The notes beneath the pieces were generated by a model. That model searched no databases. It was not told where the DNA came from and worked only from the letters and a program-made list of their open reading frames with translations. A stretch of DNA of 64,000 bases from Tetrapyrgos nigripes (taxonomy: Eukaryota; Basidiomycota; Agaricomycetes; Agaricales; Campanellaceae), in assembly GCA_013368315.1 (NCBI GenBank), contig JAACJM010000095.1, forward strand, positions 1 through 64,000, given 5' to 3'. A program made the translations under genes and the position numbers. Below, piece by piece: positions 12,759 through 23,706 of the stretch. The first letter of the stretch is position 1, and each line of letters begins with the position of its first letter.

Positions 12759-13683
12759 TGACTGACAGGATGTACATATTAAGGGAACCACTTTGAAAAT
12801 CTTCACGATATTTCGTCACTAATTCGACCAAAATCTGCAAGATGAGGGATCATTTAACGTATTCAAGAAGTAGCAAATTTGCCATCCGTATTACGGACAA
12901 GTAGAGGAGGACTGCTGAGAGCTGCCCAACTGTGACAATGGCGACAAGAAAAGAAAAGAAAAGATGCTCACGTTGACTGCTCAGCGAAAGCTTCTGTTGT
13001 TCCCTTTTCCCCTCGCACTCCAAACCAGCTTCCACTTCCCCACCATTCTCAGCAAACCTTTCAGTTCAGTTTGATATCTGTGCCCGTAGACTTGGGCGTG
13101 AACCAATGTTGGGAGATCGCGGGAAATGGAGAAGAAAGACGAAGACGGGGTAGGTAGGTAGCACTGTAACACTGCAAGCTTGAATGCACGTCAGCAAACG
13201 AACCAAAAAAGTACAAGCCAGGATGATTAAAAAAAGGCCGACTCACGAATGACGAAGATGACAAAAGATCATGTTCCCCGCTCCCTTTCCAGCCCGCAAC
13301 TCATACCCCGTATCCTAATCCAGGACTACATCAACCCTAAGTCAGCAGGGATAGCAGGGAGATTGAAGATACGAGATATGTAGGAGATGCTTGAAGAGCT
13401 GCTGGGACCACTGAAGCTTGGAGCCTGTAGTTTGAAGCGTACAATGTGGAAGGTGGGGCCTAGAGGATGCGCTAGCGTTCGCAAGGATGAGGGGCAAGAA
13501 AAAATGCAAAAAAAGAAGAGCGATGTAGAGCCAACAACAGAAAAAAACCCACCAATGCAATAACTCTGAATCCAATCACCCTAGGTCTACCTGTAGTAAC
13601 TTAAAGTAATGCGATCACTATGAAATTGGGCCTCAATATGCAAATGGGCACCGTCTTAATTGTTGCAAACCTCGAGAAGGAGG
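12759..13683. other. intergenic region between NMO-2 and the MULE-like element
   Basis: No gene is supported. On the minus strand about 13470-13290 has a coding-looking frame (… FNLPAIPADLG…), but no start, splice structure or known domain could be assigned. The rest is ordinary 3' flank. Confidence 0.35.
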
Positions 13684-13692
13684 GGGTACTGT

Positions 13693-14314
13693 ACAAAACG
13701 CTATTCACCCAACAATAAGTGTAGTCACGTGACGTTTCCCAGTGCCTTCAAACGCGTCGAAACGTCCAAGTCCGTCGCCGGCTGGCCTCTATTGGTACTT
13801 GTACGCAGATAGTGTACTACTAAGGCAGAGAAATAGATATTTCAGGTACTTATGTGTATTGAAGATAAATAATTTTAAAAAACCCAAATTTTAACCCAGT
13901 TTTCCCAGCTTATTCCATATCCAAGTGAACTTGATAACCCATAGTATTCTTTTCACGACATTTCTCAACCTTGCGGGTAGATTGCGCCCATGTTGTTGGG
14001 TGCAAACCGGGAGAGTCTTCAAATCTGGCAATATCCACCACAACTTGTTTGTTTGATTCCAAAGCCTTTGCCTTTGCTCAGTCATATCAGTATATATCAT
14101 CCAGTATTGGAGACAATTCTGATTAAACACTCTCAGAAGCATCTATCTCATACATTGCAATACATATACATAAAATATTGCCTTATTAGTACATCTATCT
14201 GCGTACAAGTACCAATAGAGGCCAGCCGGCGGCGGACTTGGACGTTTCGACGCGTCTGAAGGCCCTGGGAACCGTCACGTGACTGTACTTATTGTTGGGT
14301 GAATAGCGTTTTGT
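13693..14314. mobile_element. non-autonomous MULE-like element with 120-bp terminal inverted repeats
   Basis: The left arm 13693-13812 and right arm 14195-14314 are inverted copies beginning ACAAAACGCTATTCACCC, with only about six mismatches in 120 bases. The element is 622 bp and is flanked by a perfect 9-bp direct repeat, GGGTACTGT, at 13684-13692 and 14315-14323. Long terminal repeats plus a 9-bp target duplication are the usual signature of Mutator-like elements. The core has no credible transposase, so mobilisation would need a related autonomous element. The right duplication overlaps the left duplication of the neighbouring hAT element. Confidence 0.85.
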
Positions 14315-14326
14315 GGGTACTGTGTC

Positions 14327-15106
14327 CAGTGTTGTGCGGTCACTGACCGGAAGTGAACGGTCACTTTGTCAAAAACTGAATGGTCAGTGAACGGTTACAA
14401 GGTCACCGAAATGAACTGACCTAGGCGATGACCTTCGGAATTATCCGAGCGTCACTCCCAGGCTGCCGTTAGCCACTGATTCCACTATTCGTTGTAGTAT
14501 TGCGTCCTCACGCATAGTGTCACTTGAGCACCATCATCTTCGACTATTCTAGACATCTGACTCGGACGAGTGTTTATATTAGTCTACCAATGGCCTTACT
14601 GAACGGATGGAACTTGCAGTAGATGATGATATTGATATTGATGAAGATCTTTTCGTGCATGATCCGCAGGTCATCTCTATCAGGCTTGCACAGCTCTTTA
14701 ACTTCACCAACAAGCATTGGGTAGATGTACATCAATGAAGTGCAGTACGAAGCTTGGATGAAGAGCTAGAGTTCTATGAATTGGTAGACAAGGACTCTAA
14801 TAGTGTGGATGGCATCATTGGGATTGATTCGGGGATACAGGACTCTCTCAGAATCTAGCTATGTAATTATTTATGCATACCTACTCAATTCCAGTAAGGT
14901 TCTGGGTAAGACGAGTCCGAAAGAGTGAGGACGCACTGAGCGCGGAAGTGCGGAGAAGTCCAAATGAAGTGATGATGTCATTGACCTACCAAATATGGGA
15001 AAGTCACCGATTCACCGCCTAGGTCATGGTCAGTCGATGACCCCAGGTCACCGAATTTGTGACCAGGGTCACAGGCACTGACTGGTCACTGACCTCGACA
15101 ACACTG
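14327..15106 (+). mobile_element. decayed hAT-superfamily transposon
   Basis: The 780-bp element has short inverted ends (left CAGTGTTGTGCGGTCACTGACC; right end, read inwards, CAGTGTTGTCGAGGTCAGTGACC). It is flanked by a perfect 8-bp duplication ACTGTGTC at 14319-14326 and 15107-15114. Ends beginning CAGTG and an 8-bp duplication define hAT elements. Subterminal DNA is full of GGTCACTGACC-like words, probable transposase-binding repeats. Inside, 14624-14860 encodes on the plus strand a remnant reading ...LAQLFNFTNK... DEELEFYELVDKD with an internal stop. It resembles the tail of fungal hAT transposases, so this is an internally deleted copy. Confidence 0.88.
14624..14860 (+). pseudogene. C-terminal remnant of a hAT transposase
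   Basis: An open stretch inside the hAT element reads DIDEDLFVHDPQVISIRLAQ, then LFNFTNKHWVDVH, a TGA stop, then SLDEELEFYELVDKDS before a final stop. The acidic tail after an LFNF/W helix resembles the end of hAT dimerisation domains, from family memory only. The rest of the transposase is absent. Confidence 0.5.
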
Positions 15107-15297
15107 ACTGTGTCGGGCCTGTCGGCGAGGCATTACGACTCGTGGGAACGGGGCCTGAGTCTCCTGCTGGTACCGGTAACGGTACTGACTCTACCCAGCT
15201 CTCTCCTAGCCAGAGCTGCGGATTCCTATGAACGCACTGGCAACCCTCCCTATCTAGCCAAGAACACGTACATCCTTACTGTCTCCTGCGGTCTGAA

Positions 15298-16575
15298 ATG
15301 AGCACAAAGATTACAACGCGTCTCACCCAATTGCTCAGCGAGTCATTTCTTTTCTTACTAGCAAAAGTATACGTTCTTATTCCTCATTGTGCAGATACTC
15401 GCACTCCCATCATATCAGCACCCATGGCATCTGGTGGTGGTGGAGAGCTTGCTGGTGCTGTGACTGGAGCTGGAGGCTTTGGGTTTATTGGAGCCGGTGA
15501 GCTAGCCCTTTTGTTACAAATTGTTGGAGAAGGAAACCTTTCTTGTGCGTTATCTCTGCAGCATTCCTCTCGTACGCCGATCTGAAAGCGAACCTCTCGA
15601 TTGTTCGCAAAACCCTCAATCTTCCCGACGGAGCTCCTCTTCCCGTCGGAATTGGATTCGTTAGCCGGGTATTAGCCAAGACGGAGAACTCAGATGACCC
15701 TCGTTTACCAGCAATCCTTGAGGAAAAACCTCAAGCAATATGGTTCGCTTTCGGAGACGATCTGGGGAAATATGTTGCTCAGGTTCGCGAGTATGACTCA
15801 AAGCGTGAACACAAGACGATCGTATTCATAATGGTGAATTCGGTAGAAGAGGCTTTGCGTGCTGCGAATGAGTGGAAAGTCGACGTTATCGTTGCCCAAG
15901 GTTAGTACTCGATTACTGTTTTCTTCATGTTTTTGAGTTATACCTTTTTCCGAAACACAGGAATCGAAGCCGGAGGTCACGGTGGCTCTGAAGCTCCATC
16001 TCTCCTCACCCTCCTCCAAGCCGTCATCAACGCAATTCCACCGGACGGCCCTGTAATCGTCGCTGCAGGTGGCATCTCCACCGGTTCCCAAATCGCCGCT
16101 AGTCTCACCATTGGCGCAGCCGGAGTCGTTCTTGGAACCCGTTTCTTATTCACTCACGAATGCATATACAGTCAAGACAAAAAGGACGCAATCATTCAAG
16201 CAGGCTTGATCAATTCAACGAGACGGACCTTGGCGTTTGACGAAGTAAGAAGGACGATGGGGTGGCCGGATAAGATTAATGGTAGAGCGTTGGCGAATGA
16301 TATCGTTAGAGATTTGGATGAGGGTCTGGGGCTGGAAGCAAGGCTGAAGAGGTTTGATGAAAGTGCTGCGTCGGGTGATACGTCGCGTTTGATTGTATGG
16401 GCTGGAGAGGGCGTTGGTCTGACTGATCATATTTCGTCTGCGTCTGTGAGTATGAGTGTTCATTTTCATCTTCGCTACTCCGGTTGAACGTGGGTTTCAG
16501 GATGTCGTCCAGCAGCTTCACAGGGAGGCGGTATTGGCCCTAAAGTCGGGCTTCGATTTGTTGGTAGATGTATAG
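15298..16575 (+). CDS. nitronate monooxygenase copy 3 (NMO-3), intact
   Basis: Five exons: 15298-15337, 15395-15496, 15562-15900, 15961-16445, 16501-16575, giving 346 residues. It is very close to NMO-2. The catalytic-His motif is EAGGHGG. The glycine-rich FMN strand reads APMASGGGGELAG where copies 1 and 2 have APMAFAAGG, a cluster of changes at the flavin site. Intron 1 begins GCGAGT (GC-AG class), also present in copies 1 and 2. The gene follows the hAT element and keeps an upstream region similar to that of NMO-2, so NMO-2 and NMO-3 look like a tandem pair later separated by transposon insertions. Probable role: FMN-dependent nitronate oxidation. Confidence 0.9.
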
Positions 16576-16889
16576 TAATGACCGTATGGGAAACACTTTG
16601 AAAATCCTCATGATATTTACATAGTCACTTATTCAACCAACCTCTGGAGAATGACTGATCATTTGACGTATGTATTCTCTTATCCACATTGCCGTCGCAG
16701 TCAAAAGAGTGGGGGCCCGTCATGTGAACCTCTGGCTGTTCCTCAACAACTACCACCAAGTCCGAACCTCTCCTGCAAGTTCTAGAAGTGAAACCACTTG
16801 GTACATACCTTTTATTGACTTCATCTCGAGTTTGTTCGTCTTCGTTGCTTGTTCAGAGCTTTGAAGAAATAGTTGCTGCGAAAGCCAGG
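16576..16889. promoter_or_regulatory. intergenic spacer upstream of the carboxylesterase
   Basis: About 310 bases between NMO-3 and the esterase start. It would hold the NMO-3 3' end and the esterase promoter. No specific site recognised. Confidence 0.3.
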
Positions 16890-19479
16890 ATGGTCATGCC
16901 ACATCTCTCTCTCGTTGTTCTGGCTATCACACTAGGAACCGAAGCTCACGCATCTTCCCAACCCGTGGTCAATCTCCCGTATGGATCCTTCCTAGGCACC
17001 ACAGATAATAATGTCACCCAATTTCTGGGTATCCCATTCGCACAACCACCGTAAATTCTCTGAATATCTAATTGACGTCTCAGCGAAGCTGCTGACGCTG
17101 CTTTCAGACTGGGTAACCTTCGCTTTCGTCATCTTCAGCCGCCAGTACCCCTTCAAGGTTTACGAAATGCAAATACGTACGGTGCCGCATGTGCTCAACA
17201 AATCGAAACATATCCCCCGGGATTTAGTGTCGCGACTACCTATGCAAATACATCAGAAGATTGTGAAGATCTCCACGAGTCATTTCCTCCCTTATTCAAC
17301 ATATATTTATTCGGGTTTTCTCAGGTCTCACCATCAATATCATCAAGCCTGCTAAACACGGCGGAACTCGACACCCTGTCCTCTTCGTAAGTGCTAAAAT
17401 TATCACATTCACAACGAGCACTCACAGGCATTAACGTGTCCGAAGTGGATCCATGGAGGTTAGTGTGACCATCCTGTAGCTCCGTTCAAGAGTTGACGTT
17501 GAGCAATTGCATCAAGGTGGATTCGAGATCGGCGATGCGACAGACACTCCTATGCTACCTTTTGTCCAACGCTCCATTGTTATCGACCAACCAGTGGTGG
17601 CCGTCACTGCCAACCACCGTTTGAATGGTCAGTCTTTGAATTACGTAGCCCGAGTTGGATTTGTTGAACTGGAGTGAACCAAGGTTTTGGATTTCTCGCG
17701 GGTGAACAAGTGGAGCGGGAAGGATTAGGAAACCTTGGATTGCATGACCGTAAGCGATCTTTCTCAGAATACTATGAGCTTGGATTTCCTTGATATTTCG
17801 AAATAGAGAGGTTTGCGCTACAATGGGTCCAGAAACACATTCATAAATTTGGAGGGGATCCAGACAAAGTCGTAGTGTCAGTGAAGTTCAACGCTATATC
17901 TCCAATTAAGTTACGGTTAAACTAATTGCTCCGTCATCATCTTTCAGCGCAGGTCCAAGTGCAGGAGCAATTTCCATAGGCATGCATCTTACCGCAGATG
18001 ACGGAAAAACAGCTAAAAACCTGTTTCGTGGTGCATTCATGGTAAGTCTGATACGATATATTTTGCGAATGACACCGATTTCTGACTAACTATTCAGGAG
18101 TCCGGCTCCCTCATTCCTATGGAGTCCATGGCTTCAGGACAGGATGCCTTTGATCAAATTGCGCGCTTCAGTAATTGCAGCGATATTCCGGACCCCCTTC
18201 AATGTCTCCGCGAGATCCCTTATGACACCCTTGTAACTGCGATCAACCAGACCCGTAACCTCTTTGCATACACCAGCCTGAATAATGATTGGAAGCCGCG
18301 CGTTGACGGGAGAACGTGGAAACAGGATGCTTTGTGTTCTGTCAATCAAGGATTCTACGCCAAGGTGAGCTCTCCGGACCTTTCCATTAGTGTCTGTGCA
18401 AGCAGTTCGCTTACAGTTCGCCATCATATGAACTAAAGATTCCTTTCATTGCCGGAAACTGTGATGACGAGGGAACGTAAGTCAGAAGAAGTACATTATT
18501 GGAATTCAGGTCCTGACTACTTCGTAGGATATTTTCGCTTTCAAGTCTTAATGTCACGTAAGTGCGCCGAACGAATTTTCAGGGACTGCAAGCCTTACTA
18601 TTTGTTATCGATCGTTAGCACAAATGCAGAATTCTTGCAATACATAAGAGCTCAGTAAGTCTCATTTAGGTTTGTACTTACAACTGCTAACTTGTAGTTC
18701 TATCTAGGTATCTCCAGAGAGCAACTGATGATGAAATTTCAGAAGTGGAGAATGCATACCCCGAAGATCCTACATTTGTGGGTGTTAATTTCGTCTTTCA
18801 GCAAATATCTAAGTATCATCATCTACAGGGTTCTCCATTTGATACTGGAACGAACAACACTCTCTCGTAATTATTCTCTCAATTATCAGACCAATTTCTC
18901 TACTGAGCCTTTCAAAGTCCTGAATACAAGCGGATGGCTGCTGTTCAGGGTGATCTGGTTTTCCAAGGGCCCAGGAGAGTTCTACTCCACCATGCATCAC
19001 AAACACAGAATACATGGGCTTATTGTGAGGCTGTATTGTTTTTTCTACTTTATTTGTGAGCTGAATCATCATTTCATCATAGTGAACAAGAGGGGTAAAA
19101 CTAATCCAATTGTCGGGGCTTCTCATGCCTCGGATAAACGATTTTGGTATGGTATTAACACCACGGATTTCCGAGTCACCGATCATCTCAGTCAGTACCA
19201 AAATCTATATCTCTATGAGTCAATCCTAAGCCCTATCCTTTTGCAGTTAATTTCATCAACCATCTGAACCCTAATGGGAAATCTGAAAATACAAATTCAT
19301 CATACTGGCCAACTTGGCATGCTTCAAAGGCACAACCTTCTCTGCTTACATTCTATGATAACACGAGCATTCAGCTTTCTCCGGACACCTTTCGCTCTGA
19401 TTCAATGACGCTGTTGACCGATCTTGAGGTGGATGTGGCACAGAGGAGGGGTTTATGCCATAACCATCTTAGAGGCTAA
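16890..19479 (+). CDS. secreted type-B carboxylesterase/lipase
   Basis: Seventeen small exons can be joined by GT-AG introns into an unbroken 552-residue protein. Exon ends: 17050, 17262, 17386, 17458, 17627, 17749, 17876, 18041, 18364, 18476, 18557, 18654, 18777, 18866, 19024, 19190, 19479. The N-terminus has a hydrophobic signal peptide (LSLVVLAITLG...AHASS), so it is probably exported. Family landmarks: FLGIPFAQPPLGNLRF, SEDCLTINI, the oxyanion-hole motif WIHGGGFEIG (about residues 127-136), nucleophile motif GPSAG (Ser ~217, where many members have GESAG), acidic residue in DDEGT (Glu ~344) and His in GASHASD (~454). All triad positions are kept. Typical substrates are esters of lipids or xenobiotics; the actual one is unknown. 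The oxyanion-hole exon is only 13 bases long. It converges with the epimerase gene. Confidence 0.87.
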
Positions 19480-19794
19480 CTTGTGCATTTTATGTTTCTC
19501 AATGAATCCAATATTTTCTATCCTCCTTAGCTCTTAATGTAAAATTGAGATTGACGATACCTGATGGTCGAAAGACGTTGCAGATCACTTAAAAGTCCTG
19601 GTTGTCGGCCTTGATATCTGTAAATTTTCTGTACAGTCCCGTTGATAAATGAACCTATTCTACACATACATACATTATACAGGTGCTTTAAAAGTACATT
19701 GGAAACGAGCAGTTACTCTTCAAATTCTTCGTAAATCCCTAGTCTCGACTGACCTCTTTCCTTTGAGTCCTCTTCCCTCTAAATCCCTGACACT
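19480..19794. terminator. convergent 3' region between esterase and epimerase
   Basis: About 315 bases between two converging stop codons; it should hold both 3' UTRs and polyadenylation signals. AT-rich, with no open frame. Exact cleavage sites cannot be placed. Confidence 0.35.
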
Positions 19795-21828
19795 CTAAGC
19801 CCTTGGTGCCCTGTATACCACATCACACCTCACATAATTGTTGTACAGCTCATCCCTCGTCAACAATGTATCCTCCTTGTCCTTATTTGAAGGGTCTAGG
19901 AATGCACTGAGTATGTCGTGGAACTCGAGGAAAGCAGCGGCTATAGCAGGAAGAATGAGTTTCTGAGACAAAGCGGAAGAGAACAAGAGAAAGAGAACGT
20001 ACTTCCAGGTGTATACGCATCCCCATGATCTTTTATTCCTGACCCTCCATGTATCTTCTTCCGAGCACCACTGTTGGCATTTGAAAGCCCGTTTGAGTAG
20101 AACATTGCTCCCGATTCTGCGTGTACTCCTTTAGTATACTGGTACCTCCGGTAGGAGAAAGACAGACGCACGGTTGGTATCAAAACTCAACTTCAGACCC
20201 GACTTTGTCGATGCCAGCTCTACGACCGTTGGCGACCTCGCTCCTTGTGCTGCTTGATTCGGTATGGCCGGTGTCAAGAGGTCTTTCACCAAATCGAAAT
20301 CGGAAGAGGACAGCGATGATATAGATACTCGTTTGGGAATGTTGACGGTTTGAGGTTGGAAGACGTAGTAGTCATCTACAAGATGAGGTACAGTCAGTAA
20401 GACGAACGAACAAGGAGCCTAAACGTCAATTAGACGCACTGTACATACCATACCCAGCTTCAGGATAGCCTTCACCGATCTTCTTCCCATTATGATTATG
20501 CTCAGCAGCTGAGGATGTAGATATGAAGTTGCCAGTGTTGAGACTATCAGCGTCCCGGGCAACGATTCGGTCAGCCTGAGAAAGCGATGGTCAGAATTCG
20601 TTTCCAAGGACGCAGGAGAGGAATACACGAGAAGCCATCAGAAAGGGGAAGAAGGAATGAAAACAGAAAACAACTGCTTGCGTACCTTCATCAATAACGT
20701 ATGCCCCTTCACATCCGCCAATTCCGTACTCTCCTTGTTGAGACTCGCGTCAAGGTTAAATCCCCAGTGCTAAAAAAAAAAAACAACGAAATCCCATCAG
20801 TCAATCACTCTCTTCACTCAACAATCAACAGCCGATATGTATACCCACTCACATTCGTCAGATTAACCGCAGTCACCTCCCCATCCAACAACTTTGCTCT
20901 ATACACATACACAATACTCCCCAACGCAGACTCGGTTTTAGATTCCTCAACACTTTCTCCGGGCTTTAGGTACGTCATTGGTCGATGGGCTGGGGGTATT
21001 AACGCGATAAGGGCCTCGACGAGGAGGGTGCCGGGATATCCTTGATCGCCCGAGGGGGAGGTGTGACGGAAGAGGGCGAAAGATGAGGGGTATTCTGCGT
21101 TGGAGGATGATGCGGTGAGACGTGCCAATTCAGCTTTGGAGAAAAGGGTGGGAGGAGCGGAGCTTGATATTGAGATGTCGATGAGGGAAAAAGTGCGAGT
21201 ATTGAAGCCTTGAGGACCGCCATGTAAGGATACGCGAGGGTTTTCTGTCAAAGCGCCATGATGAGTCTCCGTATTTCTCGAAAACCAGAACACGAACGAG
21301 GTTTTGGGGAGCTGGCAAGAACAGACAAAGAAAAAAGAAAGGAAGAACCAACGAACAACCCACCATTAGCCATAGCCTCAAACTCTGCTTTGTACCCATT
21401 CCTTTCCAACGAATGTTTACCGACAGGTATCCGATTAGCATATCGACCGATGATGGTGTTGGTGTATTTTTGGGTGACGTGTCCTGTGGGGTCTTCAGGT
21501 CCGATGACGATGTCGTGAGTCTGTACAGAAGAAAGCAAAAGGAAGAAGAATCAGAGTCAGAACTTGTTTCAGGCTGAAAGAGTAGCCATGTAAACGAAAA
21601 CGGAAGAAAAAGACGCACCCGTCCATCAGCTTGAACAATAATTCGATGGAATGTTAAACCGTAGGGAAGAACCTTTAAAATGTCAAGCTTGTAGTAAGTA
21701 ATCGATTCGACTAACAGGGGCAACTTGAAGACAAGAGGGTAATCAGACGAAGCGAAAGCATTCACCTCAACAGCTAAAGCAGGAGAAAGGGATGGTAGAG
21801 CGAGCAGGACGGGCTCGAATTCTGCCAT
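19795..21828 (-). CDS. aldose 1-epimerase (galactose mutarotase) family protein
   Basis: Nine exons, reading downwards: 21828-21766, 21687-21619, 21520-21364, 21244-20853, 20769-20686, 20575-20449, 20375-20172, 20116-20003, 19940-19795. They give an in-frame 451-residue protein. The family interconverts alpha and beta anomers of aldoses in sugar metabolism. Signature blocks: NTIIGRYANRIPVGKHSL, the active-site segment SLHGGPQGF, HWGFNLD, LKLSFDTNQSGAMFYSNG and the C-terminal TAAFLEFHD...TRDELYNNYVRC. It is longer than bacterial mutarotases (~350), as often in fungal members, because of insertions around residues 110-170 and 280-340. The short 54-bp intron before SGAMFYSNG and the intron before AAFLEFHD are inferred from frame and family sequence. 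No signal peptide is obvious. Substrate not determinable. Confidence 0.85.
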
Positions 21829-23706
21829 GGTGACGTTGGTAGAAGATGATGGATATGAAAGGATGAGCAGAGGTGAATAGAGGTCTTATAGAGCATGTTG
21901 CCATATCCACCTGACCGACGGACCGGTTATCTTTCCGTCATCTCCGAAAGTTTTTCCTGCAGGGTCGAGAATCGAGATGTATGTGGTCGAGACATTTGAA
22001 GGATACATATGTCGACCTTGTGCGCTGAAGGAATTGGGCATGCAAATGAGGACGTAGACTAGTCTCTCTCAGTCAGACCCAACGAAAGTTGGGCCAATGT
22101 CGCTAGTGCTCAGATGAGGTCTCCAGTCTCCTATAGAAACAATGCTAGCTCCTTCTGGACAAAGGTACGTAAGAAGGTCAAAAATTCTACGATAAAGACT
22201 CACCAAGGTCATTCCAACGACAGACAGCCTGTAACATGTAACCGCTTTCTCGACATGCAGCCTTCCCAAACATCCCAACGCAACCACTTTAGTAGAAGGT
22301 AGCTATAGTACTAGTCCACCCGCAGCTTTTGCAACGCAGCTACTAGCTATTCCAGAAGAGAATTGGCAATTTGGGACCATTGACTCTTGAGCTTGAACAG
22401 TGATAGAGGGTTACAATCGTTGGTGGTCTTCGGCAATATGAAATATGACTTGGAGGCATCCGAGGCTGTCGCGAACATCTGATTCTCAGCGACTTGTAAT
22501 TTGGAGGAGGACATGAGCGAACACCAAAGATGAATGTTGGGTGCAAATTGAAACAAGCAACGTGGCCAGTTGTTGATTATCTTTACCGACGCTCCTGGTC
22601 TCTCCTAGACAGTTGTACCCGACGCGACCACGTACGGCGGACGCTTTTTAAAAAAATTTCTTTCTGCGACGTAAGTAAAGTAGGCAAGAGAGAGAAAGAG
22701 AGAGATTTTTATTTTTATTACAGAGGCAGATCAGAGAATTAGAGATGAGACAAGAAGGGAGATAAGTACATAGTTACTTTACTATGTACTAGACGTTCGA
22801 AAACCAGACGATACGATACGACGTTACGTATATATACGTAGAGCATCGATAGAGCATAGGGAGAGAGAGAGAGAGAGAGCCATCGACAGATATGAGACAG
22901 AGACAGAGAAGTCGAGTCGACGAGTATAGGCGGAAAGAGAGAAGAAGGATGACACTAAGCTAACCTAACTACAATACTAAAGTGGAAAGCATACTAGGTA
23001 TACTAGGTTATATATGTATATGTATACAAATATGTACTTATTTTACGACGCTGCAAGTTGAAGTTGTACGTGAATCAGGGAGTATGCTGGCGCAGATGAT
23101 AAATCGATAAGGCAGTGAAGCCAGTAAGCAGTATGCACAGCTAGGACATACAGGTATGTACAGTGAGTGTATAGGCGTATATTTACTTTTCTCAGATTCG
23201 CCTATGGAACTAGGCAGGAGAATCCAAGGTAAAAACGACAAGACTTGGAGGAAGGAAGGATAGAGAGCAAAGATGGAACAACGAGGGGAAGAAAGATTAA
23301 CCACGCAACGGTAGTGGCACTGTATAACAGGCAAACAGAAAATTACATCTGGTCTGGTCACCAAAAATGTCATGGAATGAGGACGCCGCGACAACAAATC
23401 GGAAGAAACCAAAACAGAAACAGAAACCAAAAACACAAACAGAAAACCAAAAACATAAAACGGTGCGAAAACGGTGCGATACCAGCATTATATTATAATC
23501 TAATCATCAAAAGGACCAGAGAGAAGTGATGTGATGTGATGTAGCGTAGCAAAAAGAGGATGGAAGTAGGAAGTAGGAAGATACAATACGAGGAATGAGC
23601 AGGAATGGCCAAGAATAGGGAACAAATGGAAATGTAAAAGTAAATCAAATCAGCCAAAACGTCAGTCAGTCAGTCAGACAGAGAGAGATGTCACCATCCA
23701 TCTATC
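21829..23706. other. intergenic region between epimerase and SFP1-like gene
   Basis: It holds the epimerase promoter and the long 3' flank of the SFP1-like gene. Simple repeats include GA-rich runs at about 22686-22703 and 22860-22879, and CAGT repeats at about 23661-23676. A possible short frame at 22114-22302 has no domain. No gene is supported. Confidence 0.4.
22860..22879. repeat. GA microsatellite
   Basis: Uninterrupted GA dinucleotide run of about ten units in the 3' flank of the SFP1-like gene; another GA-rich tract lies just upstream at 22686-22703. Confidence 0.8.

Noticed and set aside
13870..14142. Minus-strand frame in the MULE-like core taken as transposase
   Set aside because: No DDE or zinc-finger motif and too short; the core is non-coding by inspection.
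18809..19201. 130-codon minus-strand frame
   Set aside because: Antisense shadow of carboxylesterase exons 14-16.
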